From NCBI GenBank assembly GCA_004352715.1, contig SCFE01000042.1:1-64000 (forward strand): 64,000 bases of DNA, in the 5' to 3' direction. Shown one piece after another: positions 35,715-46,053 of this stretch. This DNA is from Hofstenia miamia (taxonomy: Eukaryota > Xenacoelomorpha > Acoela). The position numbers and the translations under genes are program-made. The notes below the pieces were generated by a model, which saw only the letters and a program-made list of their open reading frames with translations, was not told the DNA's origin and searched no databases. The stretch's first letter is position 1, and every line of letters begins with the position of its first letter.

Positions 35715-35983
35715 TAGAGTCACATAAAAATATTTTTGTGGATTCCACAAAACTTCAGAATAGAATTTTATTTCGATTGTCTATTTTTGTGGATTCCACA
35801 AAATGCTGAAATTTGCTGTTTCATTTGTAAAATATTTTTGTGGATTCCACAAAACTTCAGAAGAGAATTGCTTAACTTGTTAATTATTTTTGTGGATTCC
35901 ACAAGATATTTGAAATTTTTTGAAACTAAAATATTAATAACAAAAATGGAAAATGTGATTTATTCCATTTTTATGTGACTCTA
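35715..35983. repeat. MITE with four 51-bp palindromic units
   Basis: TAGAGTCACATAAAAAT at 35715 and its reverse complement ending at 35983 are the terminal repeats, with TA as probable target duplication. Inside, the palindrome TTGTGGATTCCACAA occurs at 35736, 35787, 35838 and 35890 (spacing 51, 51, 52). A truncated inverted copy is at 7638-7815. Confidence 0.85.
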
Positions 35984-36061
35984 CGTTATATATATATATA
36001 TTTATGGTGATTTTTCTTTTTCAATTTTAGTTGAAATTTTACTGTCGGAAATATTTTTTAC

Positions 36062-36271
36062 GTGAAAATGAGGAGACTTTATCAGCGACAACGTGGTACT
36101 CGTAATTACAAAACGACCTATACTGGAGATGTGATATTAAATGCTCTTGATTATGTTGCAGCTGGTCATTCCGTTCGAGAATCCGTCATGCGGTATGGTA
36201 TTGTGTATACAACACTTTGGAATAAACATAAAAATTTACATTCTGCAACTGTTGGTTATTCTAATGCATAA
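36062..36271 (+). pseudogene. Pogo/pipsqueak-type HTH transposase N-terminal fragment
   Basis: Seventy codons to TAA. The block VILNALDYVAAGHSVRESVM followed by RYGIVYTTLWNKHK fits the pipsqueak (psq) helix-turn-helix that opens pogo-like and CENP-B-related transposases, where it binds the terminal repeats. It lies within the TIR element 35437-36630. No CENPB or DDE domain follows in an open frame, though weak ORFs continue to 36590. Confidence 0.6.
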
Positions 36272-36630
36272 CGTCGGCTATTTGTAATCAAGCTGTGCGA
36301 ATAGCAAAAACCATTTACACATGTTGAACTTTGAATGATTAATAAATCTTACCGTGATATGCAAGGCCGTGTTGTTGATGATTTCCGAAATTATGAGCCA
36401 GGCCCCAAAGTTGATTCTTGTAAGCAGATACAAACACGGGGCAAATTTGATAACTAAAAAAGTTTTTAAAAAACAGGCAAGAAGTGCATGTTCCAGCACA
36501 CCACCTAATATTGAAATAGCGAACATTCATAATGTTCTGAATAATATACAATCTGCACAAAATACACTTGTGAACCAGTTGCACACATGAAAAGACCTCA
36601 AAACCCTATTAAAGTAGCCCCGGTTTGGTA

Positions 36631-37660
36631 ATTTTTCAGTTTGATATGAATGGGCCTTAATGGGATTTCATATTTATTGAATATACACAATTCTTCGCAT
36701 TTTTCTTTTGACATGGACAGCATTAGGGTCTTTATTCCACTAAGAAATATACTAAGTATTGATATTGCTGTTCTATCATATATTTCAGGTACTTTTCCTT
36801 CCTAAAGTTTGGATCAAAAGTTTTGTCTATTCTTAAGTTCATGTGACATCTGAAGTTTATATGACACCTGATCAGTTGTATGGTGATACCTTTCAAGCGT
36901 GCATTTGATATTGATTGCTGGTCAACTCTTATCGAGACGTTCGATCATTTTTATTTTTTCCAGCAATTTTAGATTTCTGATAATGTTTCTCAACTCTGTG
37001 ACAAAGCAAATGATGCCCTGCTATCAGTCATCTTAGAGATATTTAGCTGCAAATTGATAGTTTCTAACAACTGTTCTTGTAGAAAAACGTCAATGGCAAT
37101 TTACGCATCCACCATCAATCAATGACATGGTAATTTCTTTTTCAGCAGCAAATCAGAATAGACTAGTGAGATTACTGAGTTACAATAATATGATATTCGT
37201 GAACTTTTAGATTGCTAAAATTCTCCATTAGATAGTATACATGTAAGCCTTTTAACCTTTCGGGTATTTCAACTTCCTACACTGCTCATGTCATTATAAC
37301 AACATGGATTCCATTTGTCTTAGCTAACTTATAACAGATTTCCATCTTCTCAATTACCTTTCTAACAAAGATTTCATTCTTTCCGAAAATATAGACAATC
37401 ATAGAGTTGTTAGTCTAAATTAATAGACTTTATCATATGTATCTCATGCTTCTTCTTTTTTGCCAAAAACTGATGGAGATTGTTTAATTTGAAGTTTCTT
37501 TCAAATAAAATATGCGCTATGCTTCTCCAATACAATCTAAACTTTACTTTATTCACATTGCTATCATACAAGATTCAGGATTCACATTTCAATCTACAGT
37601 CGGTATCAACGAAAAACAGAGAAATTGTGCTTCCACATTGATGCATTGTTGGATCCGAAA
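36631..37660 (-). pseudogene. Diverged second copy of ORF B of the LTR element
   Basis: No long ORF is open here, but minus-strand translation follows ORF B (2640-3630) block by block in order: YDSN versus YDSS; LYWRSIAHILFERNF versus LYWRSTVHISFDEDF; IEKMEICYKLAKTNGIHVVI versus IEIAYCIAKVEGIRVVI; MTDSRASFAL versus VTDMKVSFAF; VPEIYDRTAISI versus VPDIYTRGAIWI. Several stops and frameshifts show decay. The copy is cut at its 3' end by the TIR transposon (36630). Neither pol nor an LTR was found beside it. Homology is clear from the ordered blocks; function remains unknown. Confidence 0.75.
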
Positions 37661-38363
37661 TTAAAAAACATATTCTTAACAATAAATAAATAAGGACATA
37701 AAATATATCAATATTTGTCAAATACAAAGCAATATTCTAGCTGCTTCAACACCTATGTACAGAGCTATGTAAAGGGGAGGTCAGTACCACAAATAAAAAC
37801 TGAATATTACGCTCCAGAGTCCGAAAAACTACCCAAATGCACTGAACACAATAAATTTATAAGCAGTACGTTGAAAAATATTTCATATTGAAATTTTACA
37901 ATTGTAAAGCACTCAAAAAATTTTAGTCAAAGGCAGTAAAATCCGAGATAAAGCAAACAATTTTTTAAATTTAATTTGAGTATTACATATTAAGTTAGAA
38001 TTTTTACTTTTCATTAAAATTGAGGACTAGAATGGATGGCAAATTTATTACGTAAGAATATATAAATTAATACACTATAATTGTATTAGGGATTGTAATA
38101 TTCATAAACCTTCGGAATATTTAATTGATTTTTGAATTACGAGTCGCGTGTTGTGCATTTTAGATGAGGTTTTTTATAGAAGAGCATCCAAAATGATATT
38201 CGGGTCATAGCGTATTATTTTTGGCAGTGTTTACTATTAATAAAGTGTTTCAATTGGGTCTCTTGGTTTCCTGACTGAAGGATTTTAAAATAGATTGCCT
38301 ATTGAAAACTGTGCCTATATTTCTATATAAACCAACTGGGGTTGTGTACTTTACATGTCACAG
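37661..38363. other. Non-coding stretch
   Basis: No gene or repeat recognised upstream of the ORF B copy; in particular no ORF A or integrase homologue. Confidence 0.5.
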
Positions 38364-38509
38364 ATCGAGCAGCTGAGGATCAAGTTATTGATGTTTTTGC
38401 ATTAGGTCAGCCCAGCCGGTTCAGAAAATGCACTCAGAAGTCGCTGCCACCATCATCAATGTCCATTGCTCGAAACCAAAATCAACAGATAGAAGACATT
38501 TTTAAATAA
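38364..38509 (+). CDS. Possible terminal exon of an unknown host gene
   Basis: A CATGTCACAG acceptor at 38363 is followed by an open frame of 47 codons (AEDQVIDVFALGQPSRF ... NQQIEDIFK) to TAA at 38507. The codons are balanced and Pro/Ser/Gln-rich, unlike the AT-rich surroundings. AATAAA overlaps the stop and recurs about 110 bases later. The last residues QQIEDIF loosely recall a PCNA-binding QxxI motif. No upstream exon was identified, so this is tentative. Confidence 0.3.
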
Positions 38510-39394
38510 AAATTAGACTGACCCTAAATTCAAATCTATGTTCACATAAAATTTTTATGTATTTGCTGTTATCTCATTGCGACTTTTAACACCTGTGAAA
38601 CCAATGTATTTTGTAATTTCTAATAAAAATTCATGTACTCCTAAAGAAACTTAATGATGATGTCAAAACCTGGAAGTGTATGGTTAGAAATTTATAATCC
38701 AATAAAAATTCAAAATTTAAAAATTAGCTGCTGAAACAAATAGGAATGGTATAATTATTATACTTCGGAATGCCCTTTTCTGACCACTGCATTGCATCTG
38801 TAAATTCTAGGGATGGTTAAAACCCGGGATAGTCTTGACATTTTGATAATTATAATCGGCACTCTCATCAGAAAATTGGATTCCTTTCTATATTATGAAT
38901 CAAATTCAACGGTAATGTTGGATAATCAACAATTGTAATACAATGATTCGCGAAAATATCGCAAATAGATAAGTGAAAAATTCTCGAACTCGGAAATTTA
39001 GTTGCTTATAAAAAAGTTAAAAGTATCACCACATCGAAAATCGCAGTGATTGAAACAAATACAATGAAAATGAGTTGTGCAAGTTATCATACGAAGAGAA
39101 GTGGAAATTAATGCATTATATCAGCAATAACAATAAGATTTACATGTAAATCAAAAGTTATTAATGCAATTAAAAGTCAAAACGGAAAAATCTTTACTTT
39201 TAATAACTATGAATTTAAACAAAGCTGATATTGATCTAGGAAAACACGATCTTCTTTATGTAATTAAATCAAATCTACTGAATTTTTTAAGCTTGAGTAT
39301 TATTTCCGTTTTACAGTAAGATCGAAATTTTAAAAGCGTTTTGTCATCAGAAGCCTCAAGTGAGCCCTAAGAATTCCTTCAATAACACTCAAAA
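38510..39394. other. Non-coding stretch
   Basis: No gene or repeat recognised. Confidence 0.5.
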
Positions 39395-39960
39395 TCACTG
39401 AAGAGTTATAAATGGGCCGATGTTATCCGGCCCATCCGCGTTTTCTTGGCCTATGATGGGCACGTTTGAGACCAAATTTCGGCCAGTGGTAAATGTTCGA
39501 AATTTTCTCCAGTGTTCTCCCATTGAATGGATAAAAGCAGTATATGCGTCTGCTGTAATGGTATCTACAAGCCCGCACAACTCCATTAAGATCTTCTTGT
39601 CACCAGTGAAAGCAAAGACCAGCATTACTTTCTGGTTTGTAAGCTTTGGTCTGGTGACACGCAACTTTACTGCTGATGAATGCACTAATGCAGCCACGCT
39701 TTGTATTCACTCTTTGAAGGAAGCCTATTAAATAACACCCAGGTTTCATCTTCCGTTTGCAAGTACCTCATCAAATCTGCTGAGCTGTTTTCAATTATAT
39801 CAATAATTGCTTTAGCACAAACCATTTGATCTTCCGTAGTGTCTGGTGACAAATTGTGTGGGACCCATACGGAAGAAATCTTCCGCAGTTCCACATGGTT
39901 AACTAAAATGTTCCTTACAGTGTCTTTAGACATGGCAAAGGTATCAGATAGATGCCGCAA
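39395..39960 (-). pseudogene. Mariner transposase N-terminal/middle remnant
   Basis: Two overlapping minus-strand frames. The first (39960-39685) reads KISSVWVPHNLSPDTTEDQ and TEDETWVLF, matching the mariner (K)xSxRWVPHxL and (T)GDETWV blocks, the latter carrying the first catalytic Asp. The second (39697-39395) reads NQKVMLVFAF and GLVDTITADAY, matching the following KVMLxVFWD and GxTINSexY blocks. A frameshift separates them and the QDNAxPH and third-Asp region is missing. It complements the 12-kb remnant, which keeps only the C-terminal part. Confidence 0.8.
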
Positions 39961-40109
39961 TGACTAGCGTGGCTCATTGTCCAACGACTCTTTTATGCTT
40001 GCAATAGATTCCGTTGTAGTCAATGTGTTGGCCAACTGCTTTTAGGCTCATGCATAAAAATGCTTCGGTTTCCTTCACTATACTGCTAGTATTATGAATT
40101 GGGTCGTAT
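39961..40109. other. Spacer right of the mariner remnant
   Basis: Probably the decayed start of the transposase; no clear frame. Confidence 0.3.
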
Positions 40110-40565
40110 TACGTTGATATTCGACCTTTTGACCTTGGCGGGAATGTCTGTTATATAATTGTTTAATTTGGCCGTCTGTGTATCTCTGACGTCATTGGAA
40201 GATTTTCTTTTTTGTTGTAATATTTGTTGGCAAACACATTTGTTTGCAGTCTATTGTTTAAATGTAACCAATTTTTTTAGAGGTTGAGGAATTTTTTAAA
40301 ATACCATGAGATTAGAATTATTCAAAATGTAACAATTTTTCTATTCATATTACATAATTTTTAAGTACCATTGACATTCTATATACAAAGAATTTACTTT
40401 GTTGGAATTACATTTTATGATTAATTTTCTTTGGTAACAATAGTAACTAAAAATTATTTTCAAACATTAAGAAAAAAACATGTTTCACATACGACACATA
40501 TGTCAATTGCAAAAATAAACACATTTGTTTGCAGTCCATTGTTTAAAATGTAACCAATTGTTTGA
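40110..40565 (+). repeat. Mariner-associated repeat (second locus)
   Basis: Shares TTTGGCCGTCTGTGTATCTC and two ACACATTTGTTT units with 12370-12710, same orientation on the plus strand although the transposases face opposite ways. Confidence 0.65.
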
Positions 40566-42439
40566 ATGTTTGAATCAGAGAGAAAATAATGCTCGTTAAA
40601 AGCGTAATGTCTTATTTTGGTAATAAAGCAAAATAATTTTTTCAAAAAAAAAACAAACTAGTTTATGCAAAACTTCGCAATTTCTAATATTTAATAAACG
40701 TCCGTGGTAAAACCCACATACGTGTTTAAGACAAGACAAAAATGTAATTTATTCTACACTTTGCTTATAATTGCCATATATATCTTACTATTGAATTTGT
40801 CTATTGTGTTAGTTTATCATCATTGTTGTTGAGGGAATTATGTAGGAAACAAACACAATGTGTATTTGCACATTATGAATTTCACACGATCGTATCTAAA
40901 TGAATGATTAGTAAATTAAGTGATAGATCACAGTATAAAACACATGATAAATAAAAGTTTAAACAAATTCAATTAAAAATGTGTATTAACAAAAAAAACG
41001 ACGTTTTTTGTATGTAAAATTCCATTATGCTGCTATGCGTAATTTGTTATCTATTGCTCAACTGTCAAAATGTATTCAATCGTAAAGATTGTTATCTATC
41101 AAACATGAAATCCACATCACTTTAGAAATTATCACGATTAAATAAAACACTTTCAAATAATATAAAACTAGAATTATTTTCACAAGTTGGAAAACAATCT
41201 CAATTATTATTATAACATGTTTTTCCCTATTTATACAATTATGTAAATGAAAGATGCTACAAAACTAAAATATGTTAATAAAGTAAAAAAATTTATCAAT
41301 CACTCTCTGGTAAAAATGAAATATATATTTTTTCAATATGTTTTTCTCGTTGAATTCAAGAATAAAACGTTTCAAGATTGTTTATAACATGTTTTGTTAT
41401 TAGTGTCGTAAATTGGTTGTTAGTGTTTATTGATACACATATATACAAAACGTTTAAAAATATAAATTTTATATTATAAGAAATTGCTTACATTTTAAAA
41501 TTTTATTGGTGTCTTTTATATTAAGAATTAAATAAATACCCGGTATACAACTTTTCCACGTTTGTAGACTTACATTTTTTCCGACTTGCAAAAGCAAGTT
41601 TCAGCAAAAATTTTTTTGTGACTGATTACTTTGTAATCTGTTACCAAAAAAGCATTTGCATACATTTATAAAAATTGATTGACGTGTGCTAGTTGATGAG
41701 TCATTGCCCACATATAATTCATGAATAATGAGGAGGGGTGGCTAAAGATTTGAATATTCATGCATTTCATAGCCAAACTATAAATATTTATATATCTTTA
41801 CAAATTAAAAATGTTTCTATGCAGAGTTTGTCAGTACATTCATACATAACTTTCATTTATTACAAACTTAAATATTGGAAGAATTATCTTTATGTACAGG
41901 AGGATATAAATTAGCAGTAGAAATCATCTTGTTAAATGATGTTTATTAATGTGTATTCTATATATTACGTAATCTTTTCATCAAATAGTAAAATTTATTG
42001 TTCAACTACATAATGTAATTTGTAGAATGCCTTAAAATGGGTATTTATGTACGATATTAAATAAAACACATAAAAACCAAACCATTAACGCTTCGAAATA
42101 CAAAAAACTCTGAATATACAACAAGGAATTGTCGAATTTAAGTGTATGAACGTTTTTCTTTCTCCTCTTTTAAAGTTCATACTAAAACTGTCATGAAGTT
42201 TGCATTCTGTTCAATGCTTATGACGTAAAGATATCTTCATTTTAACATATTATTCAGTTTTAACATTGATTCCAGTGGTGACGGTTGAATTCATTCAATA
42301 ATGTAAGTTATTTTTGTATTTTAAAAAGTTAATATTACTAACTTTGTTTCAAGTGATTACAAAATAATATAAAAATTTCACAATGTTTTTACACGTTTAA
42401 CATTTTTGCTAACAAAAATTTAAATTAGACTTGATGAAA
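40566..42439. other. Non-coding AT-rich stretch
   Basis: No gene, RNA or repeat recognised in about 1.9 kb. Confidence 0.5.
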
Positions 42440-43870
42440 ATCAATTTTTAGCACAGTGCTTTAGATGATCGGAGATAGTCGATTGATTTTTGTTCTTGAA
42501 TTCTTGATTGAAAATTTGATGTCTTTCCAATGTATTGTGCACAACAGTAACAAGTAATTTCATAAATTACTGCGTTGGAAAGGTTTTCAATCTTAGTTTC
42601 TGCCTTTAGTTCTATTAGATGTCTCAGTTAATGGATCTTAAGTATAAATCCTATCTTTAAAAATAATGGAGTGATTCTTTTCAGATCTTTCCGAAATTTA
42701 ATTAATTGTATGCCTCGATATGCAATATTAAAGATGTAATTGTATAAATAATCACTTTGTCTTGAGTTTGTAGTGTCTTCGTTTTTCGTTTATACTTCTA
42801 TTGACCATTTATGTTGAATACTCGTTCCACCTTAATATATCTTAAATATTTATGATTGATTTATAAAGTTTTTCGTAATTTAGATCAATCATGAAATATC
42901 GATGTATCAGACCTTTGCTTATGGATTTCATGTATGCAAAAGATACGTTTGAATGATAGTTAATTATTAAATTTGTATCATTTGGTTTGTTGTAAAATGA
43001 TGACATAAAGTGGTAAATTGAATTGCAGAATCTCAAGAATTCAAGGAAGGAAGCATGTCTAACATTACATTCTGATATAACTAGTATATCATCCACATAT
43101 CGAGCATAGTAATGAAACCTACACATTATTTTGGCAATATTCATTTTTTGTTTGGCCAAGGCAATTTCCCATTAGAACACCATTTACTTGTAAATATAAC
43201 TTTCCTTGAAATTCACAAAGAGTGTTTTTTGTGCAGAGTAATATCAATGCTTTCAAGGTTTCGTAGTCTAAACTAAATATTTTGATGTTATATTCTTTCA
43301 ATAATTATCAAGTGATTATAATAATCGATATTCATCGGATATTTTTGTTTTTAATTCTTTTAAAATTGATTCCACACTGCATTTTTTTTCGGTTTTCTGG
43401 CAAACTAGACAATTTTTTATTGAGAAGTTTTGCCGATAATTGTTCATATAACGATCCATTATTTGATGCAATTGGTCTTAAGGGTATGTCAGCTTTCCGC
43501 AAATTTGCTAATCGATACATACGATATGCAAATCTACTACCACTACATTTTATATTTTCATGCATTATTTCATTTATTTTGACTCAGTAATCTACGTAAC
43601 ACTACATTGAATCTTTTCTCAATTGTAATAGCTGAGTCGTTCTTTGCATTTTTGGGATATTGAAACTTTCAAATTTATCTCCATTTAAGATTTTCAACAT
43701 TTTGTTACAGTAATCATATTCTAACATGATTACAAAATCATTACTTTTATCAAATGGAACAAGTTTCAAGTTACTATCTTTAAAAAATTTTTACAAATTG
43801 TTCAAGAAAATATACCTTCGATGATTTTAATATGCAAATTAATAGATTTAGAAAATCAAAATAACAAATA
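42440..43870 (-). mobile_element. Penelope-like element remnant, copy 2
   Basis: Minus-strand fragments in order: IPLRPIASNNGSLYEQL (43332-43565), a CEFQGKLYLQVNGVLMGNCL block (43119-43301; the Q.NGVxMG RT motif) and YYARYVDDILVIS (42842-43159; RT catalytic YVDD). The C-terminal part around 42470-42770 matches 21000-21353. The RPI..GS, NG(V)xMG and RYVDD series is characteristic of Penelope-like RTs. Frameshifts and stops show that it is dead. It shares one family with the copy at 20890-24490. Confidence 0.75.
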
Positions 43871-44251
43871 TATTTGATATGCATCTTAATGTTGCCACAA
43901 GCACGGCACAAAATTTTCTGTAAAAATGGGAACGGACACGGCACGGTTCCAACACTGCATATAAATATGTATATATAAGGAAGAACAGCATAACTTCACT
44001 CTAAATGCTAACTATTGCGTGACTAAGCCCAAATATGTCTACTATAATATATCTTAATTGTAAATACATGTACAGTACATGTAGTTCAAAATTGCTTTTC
44101 AGCCTTTATATTATTTATATAATTATCGATCACATTTTATATTATGTATAGGTACATTATGTATCGTCAATTTCTTTTAGATCCACGACAAAATACTCAA
44201 CTTAAAATACTTTTTATTACAAACGGTAGATACATTATATATACATATATA
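43871..44251. other. Non-coding stretch
   Basis: No gene recognised. Confidence 0.5.
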
Positions 44252-44549
44252 TTTACGCTAAGTACGCTGTGCTTACGCTAGGTACACTCCCAAAAAATAG
44301 ATCTTTTCGCTCTGTACCCAATCTTACGCTGGGTACAAAAATGTATGGGAAAATTTGGTATATAAATTTTTTTTGAAAATTTCAATAATTAACCTACATT
44401 GTCCAAATTTTTCATGGTGATACCTAGGCCTATTGTAAACACAAATTAGCTACATTTTTCAAAAAAATTTAATTTCACTTAAAACTGGAGGCCACTTACG
44501 CTGGGTACAGGTTTTTCTACGCTAAGTACAAATCTCATACTACCCAGCG

Positions 44550-44553
<4 letters not shown>
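44252..44553. repeat. MITE-like element with TACGCTRRGTAC sites
   Basis: Ends TTTACGCTAAGTA (44252) and TACCCAGCGTAAA (to 44553) are inverted repeats in a TA context. Inside, TACGCT(A/G)(A/G)GTAC occurs in direct orientation at 44254, 44274, 44325, 44497 and 44518, and inverted at 44541. Repeated subterminal 12-mers of this kind are typical of transposase-binding sites. Confidence 0.7.

Positions 44554-44586
<33 letters not shown>
44554..44586. repeat. (TA)n microsatellite
   Basis: TA dinucleotide run directly right of the MITE-like element; probably its target. Confidence 0.9.
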
Positions 44587-44590
<4 letters not shown>

Positions 44591-44717
44591 CCCAAATTTT
44601 TCTCATAAAATGACTTCTGCAGGCATGTGTCATCAGTAACCCAACTAGTAGTTTTTTTATCTTCACCAGTCCGTATTCTGTAGTTATAATGGGCAAGATC
44701 TTTTCATTAACTGACTT

Positions 44718-45110
44718 GTGAAAAGCAATAAATGGAATAACAAACATTTTCTTCTATCTCGGATCCAACATAAATTATTTAGCCTAATAGTCCCAGGCTT
44801 TTTTGAATGGAGCATATATTATATAACTTTTGATAGGATTGTGCTATTAATATCAAATTTTGGCCAGAGTTATCTTAAGCATTTGAAAAAAATTTCCGCT
44901 TTTTGTTGTCAAGTGATGACGTCAAGAAATATGTTACTAATTGGGGAAAGTATGCAAAAATTGGATGATTTTCAAAATTTGATGCTAAGAAAATTTGAAA
45001 GAAATAGTTGCATTTATATGACTACTGATATAAAGAATTCAACAATGGGAAAGAAAATTCAACTGGTAACAGTATTTGAAACAATAAACCCGGAGAATGC
45101 AAACAGCTAA
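44718..45110 (+). CDS. Unassigned ORF, about 130 codons
   Basis: Open from a GTG codon at 44718 to TAA. The translation (KKISAFCCQVMTSRNMLLIG near the middle) has balanced composition, unusual for AT-rich intergenic DNA, but no motif that I recognise, no splice context checked as convincing and no homologue in the window. It could be a transposon fragment or chance. Confidence 0.25.
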   Translation: MKSNKWNNKHFLLSRIQHKLFSLIVPGFFEWSIYYITFDRIVLLISNFGQSYLKHLKKISAFCCQVMTSRNMLLIGESMQKLDDFQNLMLRKFERNSCIYMTTDIKNSTMGKKIQLVTVFETINPENANS

Positions 45111-46053
45111 AATATAAAAGTCACTGGCTGATAACCAATGTGCGGCTGCTAAAATAATATAGCGGCGTTCAAATTTTCCTTATTTTCTGATCCATTATGA
45201 AATTCGAGAAAGAGTCATATTTTAACCCCATCTGCCCACCAGTTAATGTGCACCACTAACAAAAAAACAGGCGAAGCACAATGTGTTCACACGGGGCTAG
45301 CAGGTTTAACCTTTCACTTTGTACACTAGTTGCAGAAAGTTGTCCTTCTAAAACAGTCAATCGTAATACGATCAACATTCAACAACTTGTGAAACTGTTC
45401 TAAAACTTTACATCTTTTGTCGGAAAGATTGTAGGTTGTTGTTTCAGGTAGTAAATTTCAATGCATTAAAATTTTGATAAACTATTATGGCACACCAGTA
45501 CTGGTAACCTCTAATAAAGATTTTATCCGGATTTAACTGGATTTCAATTTTATCCTGCCCTGCTCGGATTTATTCTGTCCGGACTCAGCCATACCTGAAT
45601 AAGAAACTTGTTTGACAATTTCTAATAGAAGTGCCACTGCAAAGCTCCAAATTGAATTCTGAAATCTTGTGACATCAAGTATAATGATATAGGTACTAGG
45701 GATGGGATCCGGATAGTTAATTGAATATACAGGTGATTAAAAATTTTCTAATGCTTTGTTAGCAGGTAGTTACGAAATTACGAATCAATTCTGAAATCAA
45801 ACATGCCCCGTGAAAGAAACATTAGCAAAAAACAGTACCATGTCGCAAGAATATAACTATAACTGGTATAAATGCAACATGAACATTGAAGACCTAATAT
45901 TTGTATGAGAGTAGTTAATTGTAGCAAAATAAATATAGTATAAAAATATTACAACTAAATTGGGAGTATATCATTGTATTTATAACTAATTAAAAATGCT
46001 AAACAAATTCTCAACGTATTAACAATAAAACTATACTAGATGAAAACACTAAC
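45111..46053. other. Non-coding stretch, 3' flank of CIP2A
   Basis: Includes the presumed 3' UTR of the minus-strand CIP2A gene. No poly(A) tract directly follows the stop. Confidence 0.5.

Larger units (their letters stand above)
35437..36630. mobile_element. DNA transposon with terminal inverted repeats and psq-type HTH
   Basis: Left end TACCGTAAACCGGGCTACTT (35437) and right end, read inward, TACCAAACCGGGGCTACTTT (36630) form about 24-bp terminal inverted repeats with TA at both tips. Inside are a helix-turn-helix ORF (36062-36271) and a separate MITE inserted in a TA run (35715-35983). The element inserted into the ORF B copy that resumes at 36631. No DDE core is readable, so it is non-autonomous or decayed. 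Confidence 0.75.

Noticed and set aside
35736-35904. Regularly spaced palindromic repeats resembling a CRISPR array
   Set aside because: Eukaryotic context, the spacers resemble one another and the array lies inside a MITE with terminal inverted repeats; no cas genes.
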